From Chloroflexota bacterium (lineage in GTDB: Bacteria; Chloroflexota; Anaerolineae; UBA4142): DNA of 64,000 nucleotides. Position 1 is the stretch's first letter; each line of letters opens with the position of its first letter. The position numbers and the translations under genes are program-made. Positions 8,955 through 21,427 of this stretch are shown in pieces. The notes below the pieces were generated by a model. That model did not search any database, had not been told where the DNA came from, and was given only the letters and a program-made list of their open reading frames with translations. The DNA is taken from assembly GCA_016215025.1 (NCBI GenBank), contig JACRMI010000110.1:1-64000 (forward strand), in the 5' to 3' direction.

Positions 8955-9990
8955 TTAACGATACGGCGGCGCGTAGAGCAAGCCACCCTCAGTCCATTGC
9001 TTGTTCAAGCCGCGCGGCAGCTTGAGCGGCGTGCTCAATCCCAGGTTGCGTTCGTAGATTTCGCCATAGTTGCCTACGGCTTTGGTGACCCTGACCACCC
9101 AATCCGGATTGAGACCCAAACCAGCCGCCAAGTCTTTGTCAGACAACAAACGCTTGATGACTGGATCGGCGCTGCTCACCATCGAATCGACATTCTTGGA
9201 TGTGATACCTGATTCTTCGGCTTGGAACGTCGCGAAGATGGTCCACTTGACGACGTTGAACCATTGATCGTCGCCTAGCGGAACGGCGGGACCGAGCGGT
9301 TCTTTCGACAAGGTCACGTCCATGATTTCGTAATCATCCGGTTTCGCAAACACGATGCGGCGCGACGCGAGCTGTGACTTGGGCGAACACGACAGGTTTG
9401 AAATCGACACCAGCGGCACGCATTTGATCGGTGAGATTCAGTTCCGTCGTCGTACCACTTTGAACGCAAATCGTTGCGCCCTTGAGGTCAGCCAATTTTT
9501 TCGCGCCAACTTTTTTTGCGATCATCATGCCTTGACCATCGAAGAACGTAGTAGGCGCGAACAAACCCCATGCTGTGTCGCGGCTGGATGTCCAAGTGGT
9601 ATTGCGGATCAGTACATCGATTTCGCCCGTTTGAAGCGCGGGACCACGTTGACCGGTGTTGAGTGGACGAAATTCGACTTTGGTTGCATCGCCCAGGACT
9701 GCAGCAGCAATCGCGCGACAATAATCGGCGTCAAAACCGGCAAATTGACCGGACGTTTTGTCGAGCGCGCTGAAACCGGGGAGCGCATCGTTGACGCCGC
9801 AAATCACTTTGCCGCGATTCTTGACGAGCGCGAGTCGACCACCGGGGGTTTGAGCGGGTGGAACGGCTGTGGCTTGCGCGGGAGGCGCGTCATACGAGAC
9901 GGCAACCGGTGCGGTCGATGGTCCTGGCACAAATGCCGCCACAGCGACGAGGACAAACATGGCTAATAGCATCAGCCCAAATTTCTTCAT
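8955..9990 (-). pseudogene. Amino-acid-binding protein, copy B (AapJ-like), frame broken
   Basis: This is the first gene of the importer operon, with GGAGGAGAAGGG before the ATG at 9990. It is a close paralogue of copy A but has a short linker, and the lipobox Cys is replaced by Phe (AVAAFVP against LVAACVP), so it would not be lipidated. The frame breaks right after PVVFA and resumes at KSQLASRRIVF in a third frame, a slightly larger deletion than in copy A with the same downstream junction. DNA on both sides of the junction is almost identical in the two copies, which points to repeat collapse in assembly or recombination. Confidence 0.8.
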
Positions 9991-10236
9991 TTCCCTTCTC
10001 CTCCAGAATAAATGAACTGCGAAACGAAGACAAAAAAAGAATGCTGATGGGTTATCCTACCACCTCCTCCCTGTGAAATTGTTGCTGGGATTTTAACACG
10101 AGTACGAACGAAAAGCAAGAAAAGGAAAAGGGAACTGATAGAACTGACGGAACTCTGAGAGCTTTTCTTCTTTTCCCCTCCTTTCATCAGGTCCCTTTCA
10201 CTTGCTCGATTATGGCTTTCGACTAGAATACGCACA
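9991..10236. other. Divergent intergenic region
   Basis: This 246-base gap separates the importer operon (leftward) from the glycosyltransferase (rightward) and must hold both promoters. I see no convincing -35/-10 pair and no recognised repeat. Confidence 0.4.
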
Positions 10237-12483
10237 ATGATTCGCCGAAAGCTTTCCATTCATCGCTGGCTCGTTCTGATCGTCGTCGTCTTCCTCGCGC
10301 TTGGGACTTACTACAGCATCACCACTCCGATCTTTGAAACACCGGACGAAGTCTGGCACTATGCCTACATCCGAGAATTCGCGCTCTATCATCGTCTCCC
10401 GATAGTTGATGCTGACGGTCAAGCGCCGTACCGCCACGAAGGATTGCAGCCACCGCTCTATTACGCCCTCGGCTCAATTTTCATATCGTGGATGAGCGAA
10501 AGCGATTTGACGATGCCGACGCCGAATCCGTACGCGCGCATCGGCGATCCGCGTGCGAACAGCAATGACAATCGCAACGCGTTCCTTCATTCCGCCGACG
10601 AAGAATTTCCATTTCGCAGGACCTCGCTCGCCGTCCACCTCATTCGCTGGTATTCGCTCTTGCTCGGCGCAGCGACTATTGTTTTGACGTACGCACTGGC
10701 AAAAGAGATTTTTTCTGAATCGCTAGCTAACTTGGACAAGCAAAATCAGTTGGACGCGGACGAACGCAGACAAACGCGGAAAAATCACTTTATCAGCGTT
10801 CATCCGCGTTTGTCCGCGTCCAATAAACTTATCGCTCTCTGCGCCACCGCCTTCGTCGCCTTTCTTCCCCAATTTATTTTCATCAGTAGCGCAATCAGCA
10901 ACGACAACCTCGCGACGCTTTTGACAGTTGCAACCCTCTGGCAAATTGCGCGCATCATGCGCTGTGGATTCTCTCGTCGCCAAGTCGTCTTGGTCGGAAT
11001 TTTAACCGGCGCAGCTTTACTTACCAAACTCAACACGATTGCACTTGGGCCGCTCGTCGTCATCGCGCTGGCGTACCCCACGCTCAAAAGTCGCAATTGG
11101 CGCGACGCCATCCTCAGCACAATCATCATCGGCACGATTGTCGCGTTGTGCGCAGGGTGGTGGTACATTCGCAACCTGCTCACCTACGGCGACTTGACCA
11201 CGTTCGGACGATTAGCGATTCTGGTTGGCGAACGCGCGCGCCCGCTAAATTTTTTCCGCTGGGTGAGTTCGGAAGGCGAAGGATTGCGCTTGTCGATGTG
11301 GGGGGTTTTCGGTTGGTTCAACATTCGCGCATCGCAGTTGTTTTACTTGTTCTTCGATACGCTCGCGGCGATTGGTTTAATCGGAATGATGATCGCACTC
11401 GTGCGTCGCACGCAACTCTCGATACGATTGGCGATTCTGCCGTTATGGTGCGCGATGATTTTCATTTCGTTCTGGGGCTATGCATCCATCATTGTCACAT
11501 CCCAAGGACGCTTGCTTTTTCCGGCTCTGCCCGCTTTTGCGATCCTGTGGAGCTGGGGCATTGCAACACTTGTGCCATCGCGATGGCATTCATTCGCGCC
11601 AGCCGCTATCACAACCGCGTTCATCCTTATTGCCGCGCTTGTGCCATCATCGTTTATCGCGCCCGCATACACACCAGCCATCATCGCAGAAAATCAGATT
11701 CCGCAAAACACATCGCGACTCAACGCGCAATTCGATAACGGCGTCGAATGGCTCGCCACATCGGTTGATCGTTCAAGCACGCGTCCTGGCGAAACGTTGG
11801 CGGTGACGATTTACCAGCGCGTGCCTGCGGGCGACATTACGCAGAATGCGATTTACATTCACGTCGTCAATTCTGCTGATGTCATCATCGCTCAGCGCGA
11901 CAGCTTTATCGGTGCTGGAAATTTGACGGCGCGCGCAAATCCAACCATTATCGCCGACACATACAACATCGCAATTCCCATCACCGCGCCCGCGCCTGAC
12001 GAATGGAAGATTCAAGCCGGAATGTATGACCCAGCGACGAGCGAACGCGCCCGCGCAAATCAAGCCGACACATTGACGCTGGATAAAGTCCACGCGGAGA
12101 AATCTAGCGACTGGGGATTTGACTTCGACGGTCACGCTACACTCGACGGCGTCGATTATCATGAGATGTCCGCCGTGCCTGGCGGCACCATATCGCTCAC
12201 GTTGCATTGGCGCAACACGCAAATCAACATGCGTGGCTATAACGTTTTCGTTCACGCGCTCGGCACCGGCGACCAGACCTGGGCAACCACCGATGTCGCG
12301 CTCGACACGACGCGCCCGACGCAAATCGATTTGCGTTTCAAGCGTGACACTCCGCCGGGAATCTATCCCCTTGAGCTAGGTGTCTATCCTCTGCCAGACG
12401 GCGACCGTGTTGGCGTGTTTGATCGCAATGGGCAAGAAAGCGGCGATAGAATATTCCTCGGACCGGCGCATGTCGCACCTTAA
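10237..12483 (+). CDS. Membrane glycosyltransferase, ArnT/PMT-like (GT39/GT83 type)
   Basis: The 748-residue integral membrane protein resembles polyprenyl-phosphate-sugar-dependent transferases. After the first membrane segment comes TPIFETPDEVWHYAY, equivalent to the catalytic acidic motif in the first outer loop of ArnT-like enzymes, then about ten more membrane helices to roughly residue 480. The last 250 residues form an extracytoplasmic beta-rich region (ETLAVTIYQRV, TISLTLHWRNT, GYNVFVHALG), a common arrangement in Chloroflexota. Residues about 172-196 (DADERRQTRKNHF and so on) are encoded by a palindromic repeat inserted in frame. The sugar and acceptor are unknown. A strong hairpin follows the stop. 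Confidence 0.75.
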   Translation: MIRRKLSIHRWLVLIVVVFLALGTYYSITTPIFETPDEVWHYAYIREFALYHRLPIVDADGQAPYRHEGLQPPLYYALGSIFISWMSESDLTMPTPNPYARIGDPRANSNDNRNAFLHSADEEFPFRRTSLAVHLIRWYSLLLGAATIVLTYALAKEIFSESLANLDKQNQLDADERRQTRKNHFISVHPRLSASNKLIALCATAFVAFLPQFIFISSAISNDNLATLLTVATLWQIARIMRCGFSRRQVVLVGILTGAALLTKLNTIALGPLVVIALAYPTLKSRNWRDAILSTIIIGTIVALCAGWWYIRNLLTYGDLTTFGRLAILVGERARPLNFFRWVSSEGEGLRLSMWGVFGWFNIRASQLFYLFFDTLAAIGLIGMMIALVRRTQLSIRLAILPLWCAMIFISFWGYASIIVTSQGRLLFPALPAFAILWSWGIATLVPSRWHSFAPAAITTAFILIAALVPSSFIAPAYTPAIIAENQIPQNTSRLNAQFDNGVEWLATSVDRSSTRPGETLAVTIYQRVPAGDITQNAIYIHVVNSADVIIAQRDSFIGAGNLTARANPTIIADTYNIAIPITAPAPDEWKIQAGMYDPATSERARANQADTLTLDKVHAEKSSDWGFDFDGHATLDGVDYHEMSAVPGGTISLTLHWRNTQINMRGYNVFVHALGTGDQTWATTDVALDTTRPTQIDLRFKRDTPPGIYPLELGVYPLPDGDRVGVFDRNGQESGDRIFLGPAHVAP
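10750..10823. repeat. Palindromic repeat inserted in frame in the glycosyltransferase
   Basis: A left arm beginning TTGGACGCGGACGAACGCAG is matched, with about five mismatches over 31 nt, by an inverted right arm ending TTTGTCCGCGTCCAA. It resembles the CGCGGACAAACGCGGA-type elements usually found between genes, yet the reading frame passes through it without a stop. Confidence 0.7.
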
Positions 12484-12484
12484 G

Positions 12485-12537
12485 AAAACCTGCCAGGTCG
12501 CGGCTCCGAAGGAGCCGACAAGACCTGGCAGGTTTTT
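12485..12537 (+). terminator. Rho-independent terminator after the glycosyltransferase
   Basis: The stem AAAACCTGCCAGGTC / GACCTGGCAGGTTTTT is capped by a second hairpin (CGGCTCC-GAA-GGAGCCG) and ends in a T-run. The AGGTC-type core resembles the terminator at 27093. Confidence 0.85.
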
Positions 12538-12650
12538 CTTCTCCACACAATCTTCATTACCTTTTTACAACCCAGTTACAGCAAACTCATTTGCGCTTTA
12601 GCTAACAGCGCGATGATGAGAGCAAATCAAAGTACATTCAGGAGGAAACC

Positions 12651-13691
12651 ATGAAACACACTTTCTTGATTCTCGTACTCGCCCTTGCTCTCGTCTCTAT
12701 CGCATGCAGTGCGCCAATCGCTACGGCGCAATCCCAAGCAGATCAGCCAGCTCAACCAGCCGTGCTCCTGTTCGACATCGGTATGCACATTGAGCCGTTT
12801 GGCGCGACACCGAGCAAAATCGTCACGGGCAACCTTCCACCCAAGCCCACGAATTCGCAACACGGCGATTTCAATGTTCCTCAGTTTTTCAAGCTCCACG
12901 TTCAAAACATTCAAACGGTTGCCGCCATCGTCGAAAACCATGGTGGTCGAATGACGATTCAGACGCAGTCACCTTTTACGACTCAAGCGATCAAGTTGAA
13001 CGACCCCATTCTCTACGATCTCGAATCGCGTGGTCACGAGATCGCGCTGCACTTTCATGAAGACGCTCACCTCGGCAAGAATGCCAACGCTCTGTCCGCT
13101 GAAACCTGGTGCGCGGTGATGAAAGAAGAAATCGCGTTGATCCATCAAGCAGGCGCAAAGGACCCTATTCGTTTTTGGAGCGGCGGCAACTTGTATCCCA
13201 ATTTGCTCCAAGCTGCGTCGTGCGCCGGACTAGATGTGAACAGCGATTGGAAAAATCCGCAGACGCAGACGACCGAATCCGCGATGATCGGCATTCATCC
13301 CTGGCATCCATCCGGTGGTTCGAATGGAGCCGACGTAAGCCAGTTCGCCAAGAATGATCCGAATGGAAAAATCATTTACTTGCCCGATGGACTCTTTGCG
13401 CGCAACGATTTCAACGGGATGCGTCGCTCAGATGCGACAGGCGGTGATGAAGCGTACTTTGAGTTTCTGAAGCAAAGCTTGTTGCAATCGCTCGCTGCCG
13501 CCGATCCGAATCAGACGAACGTTTTTCACATCACGATTCACAGCGGCGAATTTCGCGGCGACCCACAACATCCCTTTGCCGTCATCGACAAATTTTTGAG
13601 CGACGTGGTCGATCCACTTGTGAAACAAGGCAAGGTCAAGTGGGCGACGTTTTCCGAAATGGCAGATGCTTTCAAGAGCAGTGAGCAGTGA
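12651..13691 (+). CDS. Deacetylase-like secreted lipoprotein
   Basis: The 346-residue product has a lipoprotein signal (ALALVSIACSAP), then a domain with features of the polysaccharide deacetylase/NodB barrel: LLFDIGMHIEP at the first strand, ESRGHEIALHFHEDAH carrying two candidate metal His residues, RFWSGGN, and FHITIHSGEF near the end. The substrate is unknown and I cannot confirm the full metal triad. AGGAGG precedes the ATG. The next gene is a related lipoprotein, so the two may be a duplicated pair of cell-surface enzymes. Confidence 0.55.
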   Translation: MKHTFLILVLALALVSIACSAPIATAQSQADQPAQPAVLLFDIGMHIEPFGATPSKIVTGNLPPKPTNSQHGDFNVPQFFKLHVQNIQTVAAIVENHGGRMTIQTQSPFTTQAIKLNDPILYDLESRGHEIALHFHEDAHLGKNANALSAETWCAVMKEEIALIHQAGAKDPIRFWSGGNLYPNLLQAASCAGLDVNSDWKNPQTQTTESAMIGIHPWHPSGGSNGADVSQFAKNDPNGKIIYLPDGLFARNDFNGMRRSDATGGDEAYFEFLKQSLLQSLAAADPNQTNVFHITIHSGEFRGDPQHPFAVIDKFLSDVVDPLVKQGKVKWATFSEMADAFKSSEQ

Positions 13692-13757
13692 ACAGTGAAC
13701 AGTTGGACAGTTGGACAGTGGACAGTAAACAGTTTTCAGTTTACAGATTGAGGTTAC
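13683..13757. repeat. CAGTGAACAGT-type low-complexity repeat
   Basis: Tandem variants of the core ACAGT (GTGAACAGTTGGACAGTTGG, GGACAGTAAACAG) fill the gap and overlap the end of the preceding gene. The same repeat class forms the expanded riboswitch arm at 46330-46425 and recurs at 62100. Confidence 0.65.
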
Positions 13758-13758
13758 G

Positions 13759-14823
13759 ATGCGATACGTCTATGCTCTCTTGCTGATGATCGTCGGGTTT
13801 GTTGGATGCACACCATCATCTGTGGCAACTGCAGTTCCAACTTCAAACCTCCAAGTTCCAACTTCCAATTGCCGCGGCTACATGACGTTCGTAATCAACA
13901 CACACGATTAGAGTCACATCGACGACAGCGCGGATACGCTTCTACGCTTCATCACCCTTTTTGAAAAGTACAGCGCGCGAGGCGATTTCTATCTCACCGC
14001 GCCAACCGTCGAAGCGTACGTCAAGCATCGTCCTGATGTGATCGAACGATTAAAGAATAGCGATATGACAATCAGCTATCACATCCGCCCGCCGCATCCT
14101 GGCTATGTCGGTTTCGATCAACGCCTGCAAAATCTAGACGACCGAACGCTGGAACAAACCTTGCGCGATTACGAAACATATCGACTCGATCTAGCGACGG
14201 GTGATTTGGACAAGACGCAACCTGGAGGATACAGCTATGTCGCTGAGGTGTTCGGGCGCAAACCGGTGACCGCTTCGCCAATGGCGAACAATCCGCGCAT
14301 TCGTAAAACGCTGCTCAAGATTTATGCCGAGATGGGAGCCCAAGTCCAAGTGCTTTATCACGAAGAAGGAACCGCACTCGACCAGCCGCTCGTTCAAGCC
14401 AACGGGCTGTGGGTGCGGCCGAGCGATTTCAGCATCACACGCGTTCAAGTCGATTCGAGTGGGCGAGAAAATTTTTGGTGGAACATGATGGGGACGCCGC
14501 GTGCGAATGAGTTCAATCCCACGACGTTGCTAAAAACAAATTTGGCGAAATGGTCGGCGCACCGCGCGCCTTTCATCACCGCGCTCATTCACGAAGATAA
14601 TCTATATCGAAACGGTACGGGCTGGGGCGGCATCTATTACGCCAACGGCGATCAGAGCAAACCGCTCGCACCGCCATACAATTTGAATGCCCCGGACACA
14701 TCGCGCTTGCGTCCACAAGCAGCCCGCGATGCAATTTGGCAAGCGTACGAGGAAATGCTTGCCTATGCTTCAAAGAATCTGTGCGTGGTCACCTCGCAAG
14801 ACATTGCAAAGCTGGGAAAGTAA
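13759..14823 (+). pseudogene. Deacetylase-like lipoprotein with in-frame amber codon
   Basis: The ATG at 13759 (GAGG upstream) starts a lipoprotein signal (LLLMIVGFVGCTPS). Codon 51, TAG at 13909-13911, interrupts an otherwise continuous frame: VINTHD-stop-SHIDDSADTL. After it the protein runs intact to 14823 (LLRFITLFEKYSARGDFYLT, then TISYHIRPPHPGY). The track only shows the part from 14038. A Trp (TGG) at this site would give a plausible THDWSH motif, so one G-to-A change explains the stop. The region before it includes PTSNLQVPTSN, encoded by a repeat. It is broken unless the amber codon is read through or is a sequencing error. Confidence 0.7.
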
Positions 14824-15195
14824 CATAGCCCAATGTTATCGCGAGGAGCGACGCAAGCGAGTAACGTAGATAGACTGAACATGGGCACAAACTGCGCTTT
14901 TGGAAATGTCACTCTGTGCGAAGCGAAGAGTCTCAACCTCGCGGTAAAGAGATGCTTCGCTTCGCTCAGCATGACAGATGAGGTAGATCCCAAACCGTAA
15001 TGAGTGACCGTGTGGAGTATAACAAACCACAGAGCGACGAAGCCGCGCACGCGTCTGTTTATGAATGAGATTGCTTCGTCGCTCTTGCAATTGTATTCAA
15101 CGCTACGTATTCAAATCGCTTATCGCAATGACATGGGCCTGGGTAGTTGTATTTTTGATTCGCGAGATTCGCGAGATTCGCGGATGATTTTTCTC
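14824..15195. repeat. Intergenic stretch with palindromic and tandem repeats
   Basis: There is no gene here. At about 14908-14975 a GTCACTCTGTGCGAAGCGAA half pairs with CTTCGCTTCGCTCAGCATGAC. At 15162-15186 the 9-mer GATTCGCGA is repeated about three times in tandem just before the creatininase stop. Confidence 0.65.
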
Positions 15196-15918
15196 TTACC
15201 AATTCTCCAATTCGCGCACGCAAATCTCAATCGATTTTTTCAGCAGCGCTTCGCCCGCTTCGCGCGTTGCCATGCGTGGGTCTAGTCCCATGATGCCATC
15301 GGGATATTTCTGCGCAAAGGTGTTCATCGTCGTGAACTCACGCGAGGGCTTGACCGGCGCATCGCGTCCTGTCAATCGATCTAGCTTAACCGCGCTCGGT
15401 CGCACGGCTAGCATGAACGCCGTCTCGCCCGGCGAGGCATGTGAGCCAACTTGCTCGCCCAGCATGTCGATGATGACGCGGTACGATTCTTGATCGGTCC
15501 ACCACTCGAAATTCTTGACGCGCAAATTCTTAAACTCGAGCGCGAGCGTTTGCACCGTACTCGTCAGCGACGCCGTGTTGCCACCGTGTCCATTCACGAC
15601 CAACACCCGTCGAAAGCCATGGCGATACAACGAGCGAAACAAGTCTTCGAGTATCGCAATCAACGTCGTCGGTCGAAGCGAAAGCGTACCGGCAAAGCCA
15701 AGCTGCGCATGTGACATGCCGTAATTCAGTGTCGGCGCAACAACGACGTCGGTCTGCTCCCCTACCCCAAGCGCAATGGCTTCCGCTTCGATGTGGTCGG
15801 TTCCCAAGCCCAAATGCCGTCCGTGCTCTTCGGTTGCGCCTAGCGGCAAAATCAACCGGTTATCGCGCGCTAGATATTCCTTCGTCTCATCCCATGACAT
15901 TTCTGCTAACAAATTCAT
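15196..15918 (-). CDS. Creatininase family amidohydrolase
   Basis: The product of about 240 residues belongs to the creatininase superfamily of metal-dependent amidohydrolases. LPLGATEEHGRHLGLGTDH holds the Glu, His and Asp metal ligands, and VVNGHGGN is the second signature. Members act on creatinine, on formamide intermediates (FAPy deformylase, MftE-like peptidase) or on unknown substrates, so the reaction cannot be fixed. ATG 15918 (MNLLAEMSWDE) with GGAGG five bases upstream is preferred to the track start at 15954. It is monocistronic between repeats. Confidence 0.8.
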   Translation of the reverse strand: MNLLAEMSWDETKEYLARDNRLILPLGATEEHGRHLGLGTDHIEAEAIALGVGEQTDVVVAPTLNYGMSHAQLGFAGTLSLRPTTLIAILEDLFRSLYRHGFRRVLVVNGHGGNTASLTSTVQTLALEFKNLRVKNFEWWTDQESYRVIIDMLGEQVGSHASPGETAFMLAVRPSAVKLDRLTGRDAPVKPSREFTTMNTFAQKYPDGIMGLDPRMATREAGEALLKKSIEICVRELENW

Positions 15919-16006
15919 GTGCGCCTCCGTTGGCAGGATTATATGCGCGAGCATGATTCAACGCAAAAACCACACCAATCTTGACACGATCCTAACTCGG
16001 CAAGTA

Positions 16007-16034
16007 TTGACGCTCGTTTGGATTATGATAAAAT
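16007..16034 (+). promoter_or_regulatory. Probable sigma70 promoter for the sensor kinase operon
   Basis: TTGACG and TAAAAT are separated by 16 bases, upstream of the histidine kinase. The predicted transcript would have a leader of about 280 bases. Confidence 0.55.
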
Positions 16035-16039
16035 AGAAT

Positions 16040-16321
16040 TGTTAGTGACCCCAGTCCAGCGGAGACGAACGTGGCGCAATTGGGAACGCCAATATCAAAC
16101 AATTGGTATTCTCGAAAGGACAATGCTGTCGCAACGCCGTGCTCGTCATCCAATCGGCTACTCAACCATCTCTGAACTGAATTTCTCCGCCGCATTCGAG
16201 TATCCGTCTCTCCTCCTCCACGTCGATGCAACTCACGCGTCCATACGTCAAGCAACACACCCAATCCCTCCACAGTGACTTGTCCAATACCTTATTCAGT
16301 TTTTCTATCGGGAAGATAACC
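16040..16321 (+). other. Long leader upstream of the histidine kinase
   Basis: This stretch of about 280 bases holds no convincing gene. The short ORF at 16018 has no family resemblance. Partial self-complementarity is visible (CAATTG around 16080-16102), but I could not match a known riboswitch; a GEMM cyclic-di-GMP motif was looked for and not found. Confidence 0.4.
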
Positions 16322-20799
<4,478 letters not shown>

Positions 20800-20803
<4 letters not shown>

Positions 20804-21243
20804 TCGAAAACTCGGTCGAAATACTGATCGTAGAAGACAATCTGAACGATTTGGAATTGGCCCTGCACGCGCTCAAGAAAAACAACCTAGCCAACCATAT
20901 TCACATCGCGCGCGACGGCCGAGAAGCGCTCGACTATATTTTCGGCACAGGTCCGGATACCCAGCAACAGGTGAATCATCGCCCGCGCGTCATCCTGCTC
21001 GATCTGAAATTGCCCAAGGTCGATGGACTCGAAGTGCTGAAACGCCTAAAATCCGACGAGCGCACGCGCACCATCCCCATCGCCGTGCTAACTTCGTCGC
21101 GTGAAGAACGCGACATTGTGAATAGCTATGCATTGGGCGTCAACAGTTACATCGTCAAACCGGTGGACTTTGAAAAATTTGCCGAGGCCGTCCGCACGCT
21201 GGGTATGTATTGGTTATTGCTCAATCAACCGCCAGTACCGTAA
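20800..21243 (+). CDS. CheY-like single-domain response regulator (Rcp1-like)
   Basis: A 147-residue REC domain without an output domain. It has the acidic pair (IVEDNLND), phospho-acceptor Asp in [13 protein letters not shown], the Thr/Ser site in AVLTSSREE and the conserved Lys in [11 protein letters not shown]. Regulators of this kind partner phytochrome-type kinases. The ATG overlaps the kinase stop and is preceded by GGAGG, so translation is probably coupled and the pair is cognate. Output is likely by protein interaction or phosphorelay, perhaps to the HD-GYP protein downstream. Confidence 0.9.
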
Positions 21244-21280
21244 GTAGAGACCTAAACTCGGACAAGCAGAAACTCGACGA

Positions 21281-21410
21281 GTTATCCGCGAATCCACACG
21301 AATCCCAAAGGGCTGGTTCTTTTATTAATTCGGGGAGACACCTGCATGACTGTGGCTGATGTTCGCCACAGCCACGTTAGGTGCAGTGTTCGCGCAAATT
21401 CGCGGATAAC
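21281..21410. repeat. Inverted repeat element between response regulator and HD-GYP gene
   Basis: GTTATCCGCGAAT at 21281-21293 and its exact complement ATTCGCGGATAAC at 21398-21410 bound a 104-nt interior that has its own hairpin (ACTGTGGCTG / CCACAGCCACG). It looks like a small palindromic repeat element and may attenuate read-through to the next gene. Confidence 0.6.
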
Positions 21411-21427
21411 AAATCTTTAGGGTCGGC

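Noticed and set aside
13909-13911. Pyrrolysine or programmed read-through at the amber codon
   Set aside because: No pyl genes or stem-loop context seen; Trp fits the site, so a point change is simpler.
16040-16321. Cyclic-di-GMP riboswitch upstream of the signalling block
   Set aside because: I looked for the GEMM core motifs in the leader and did not find them.
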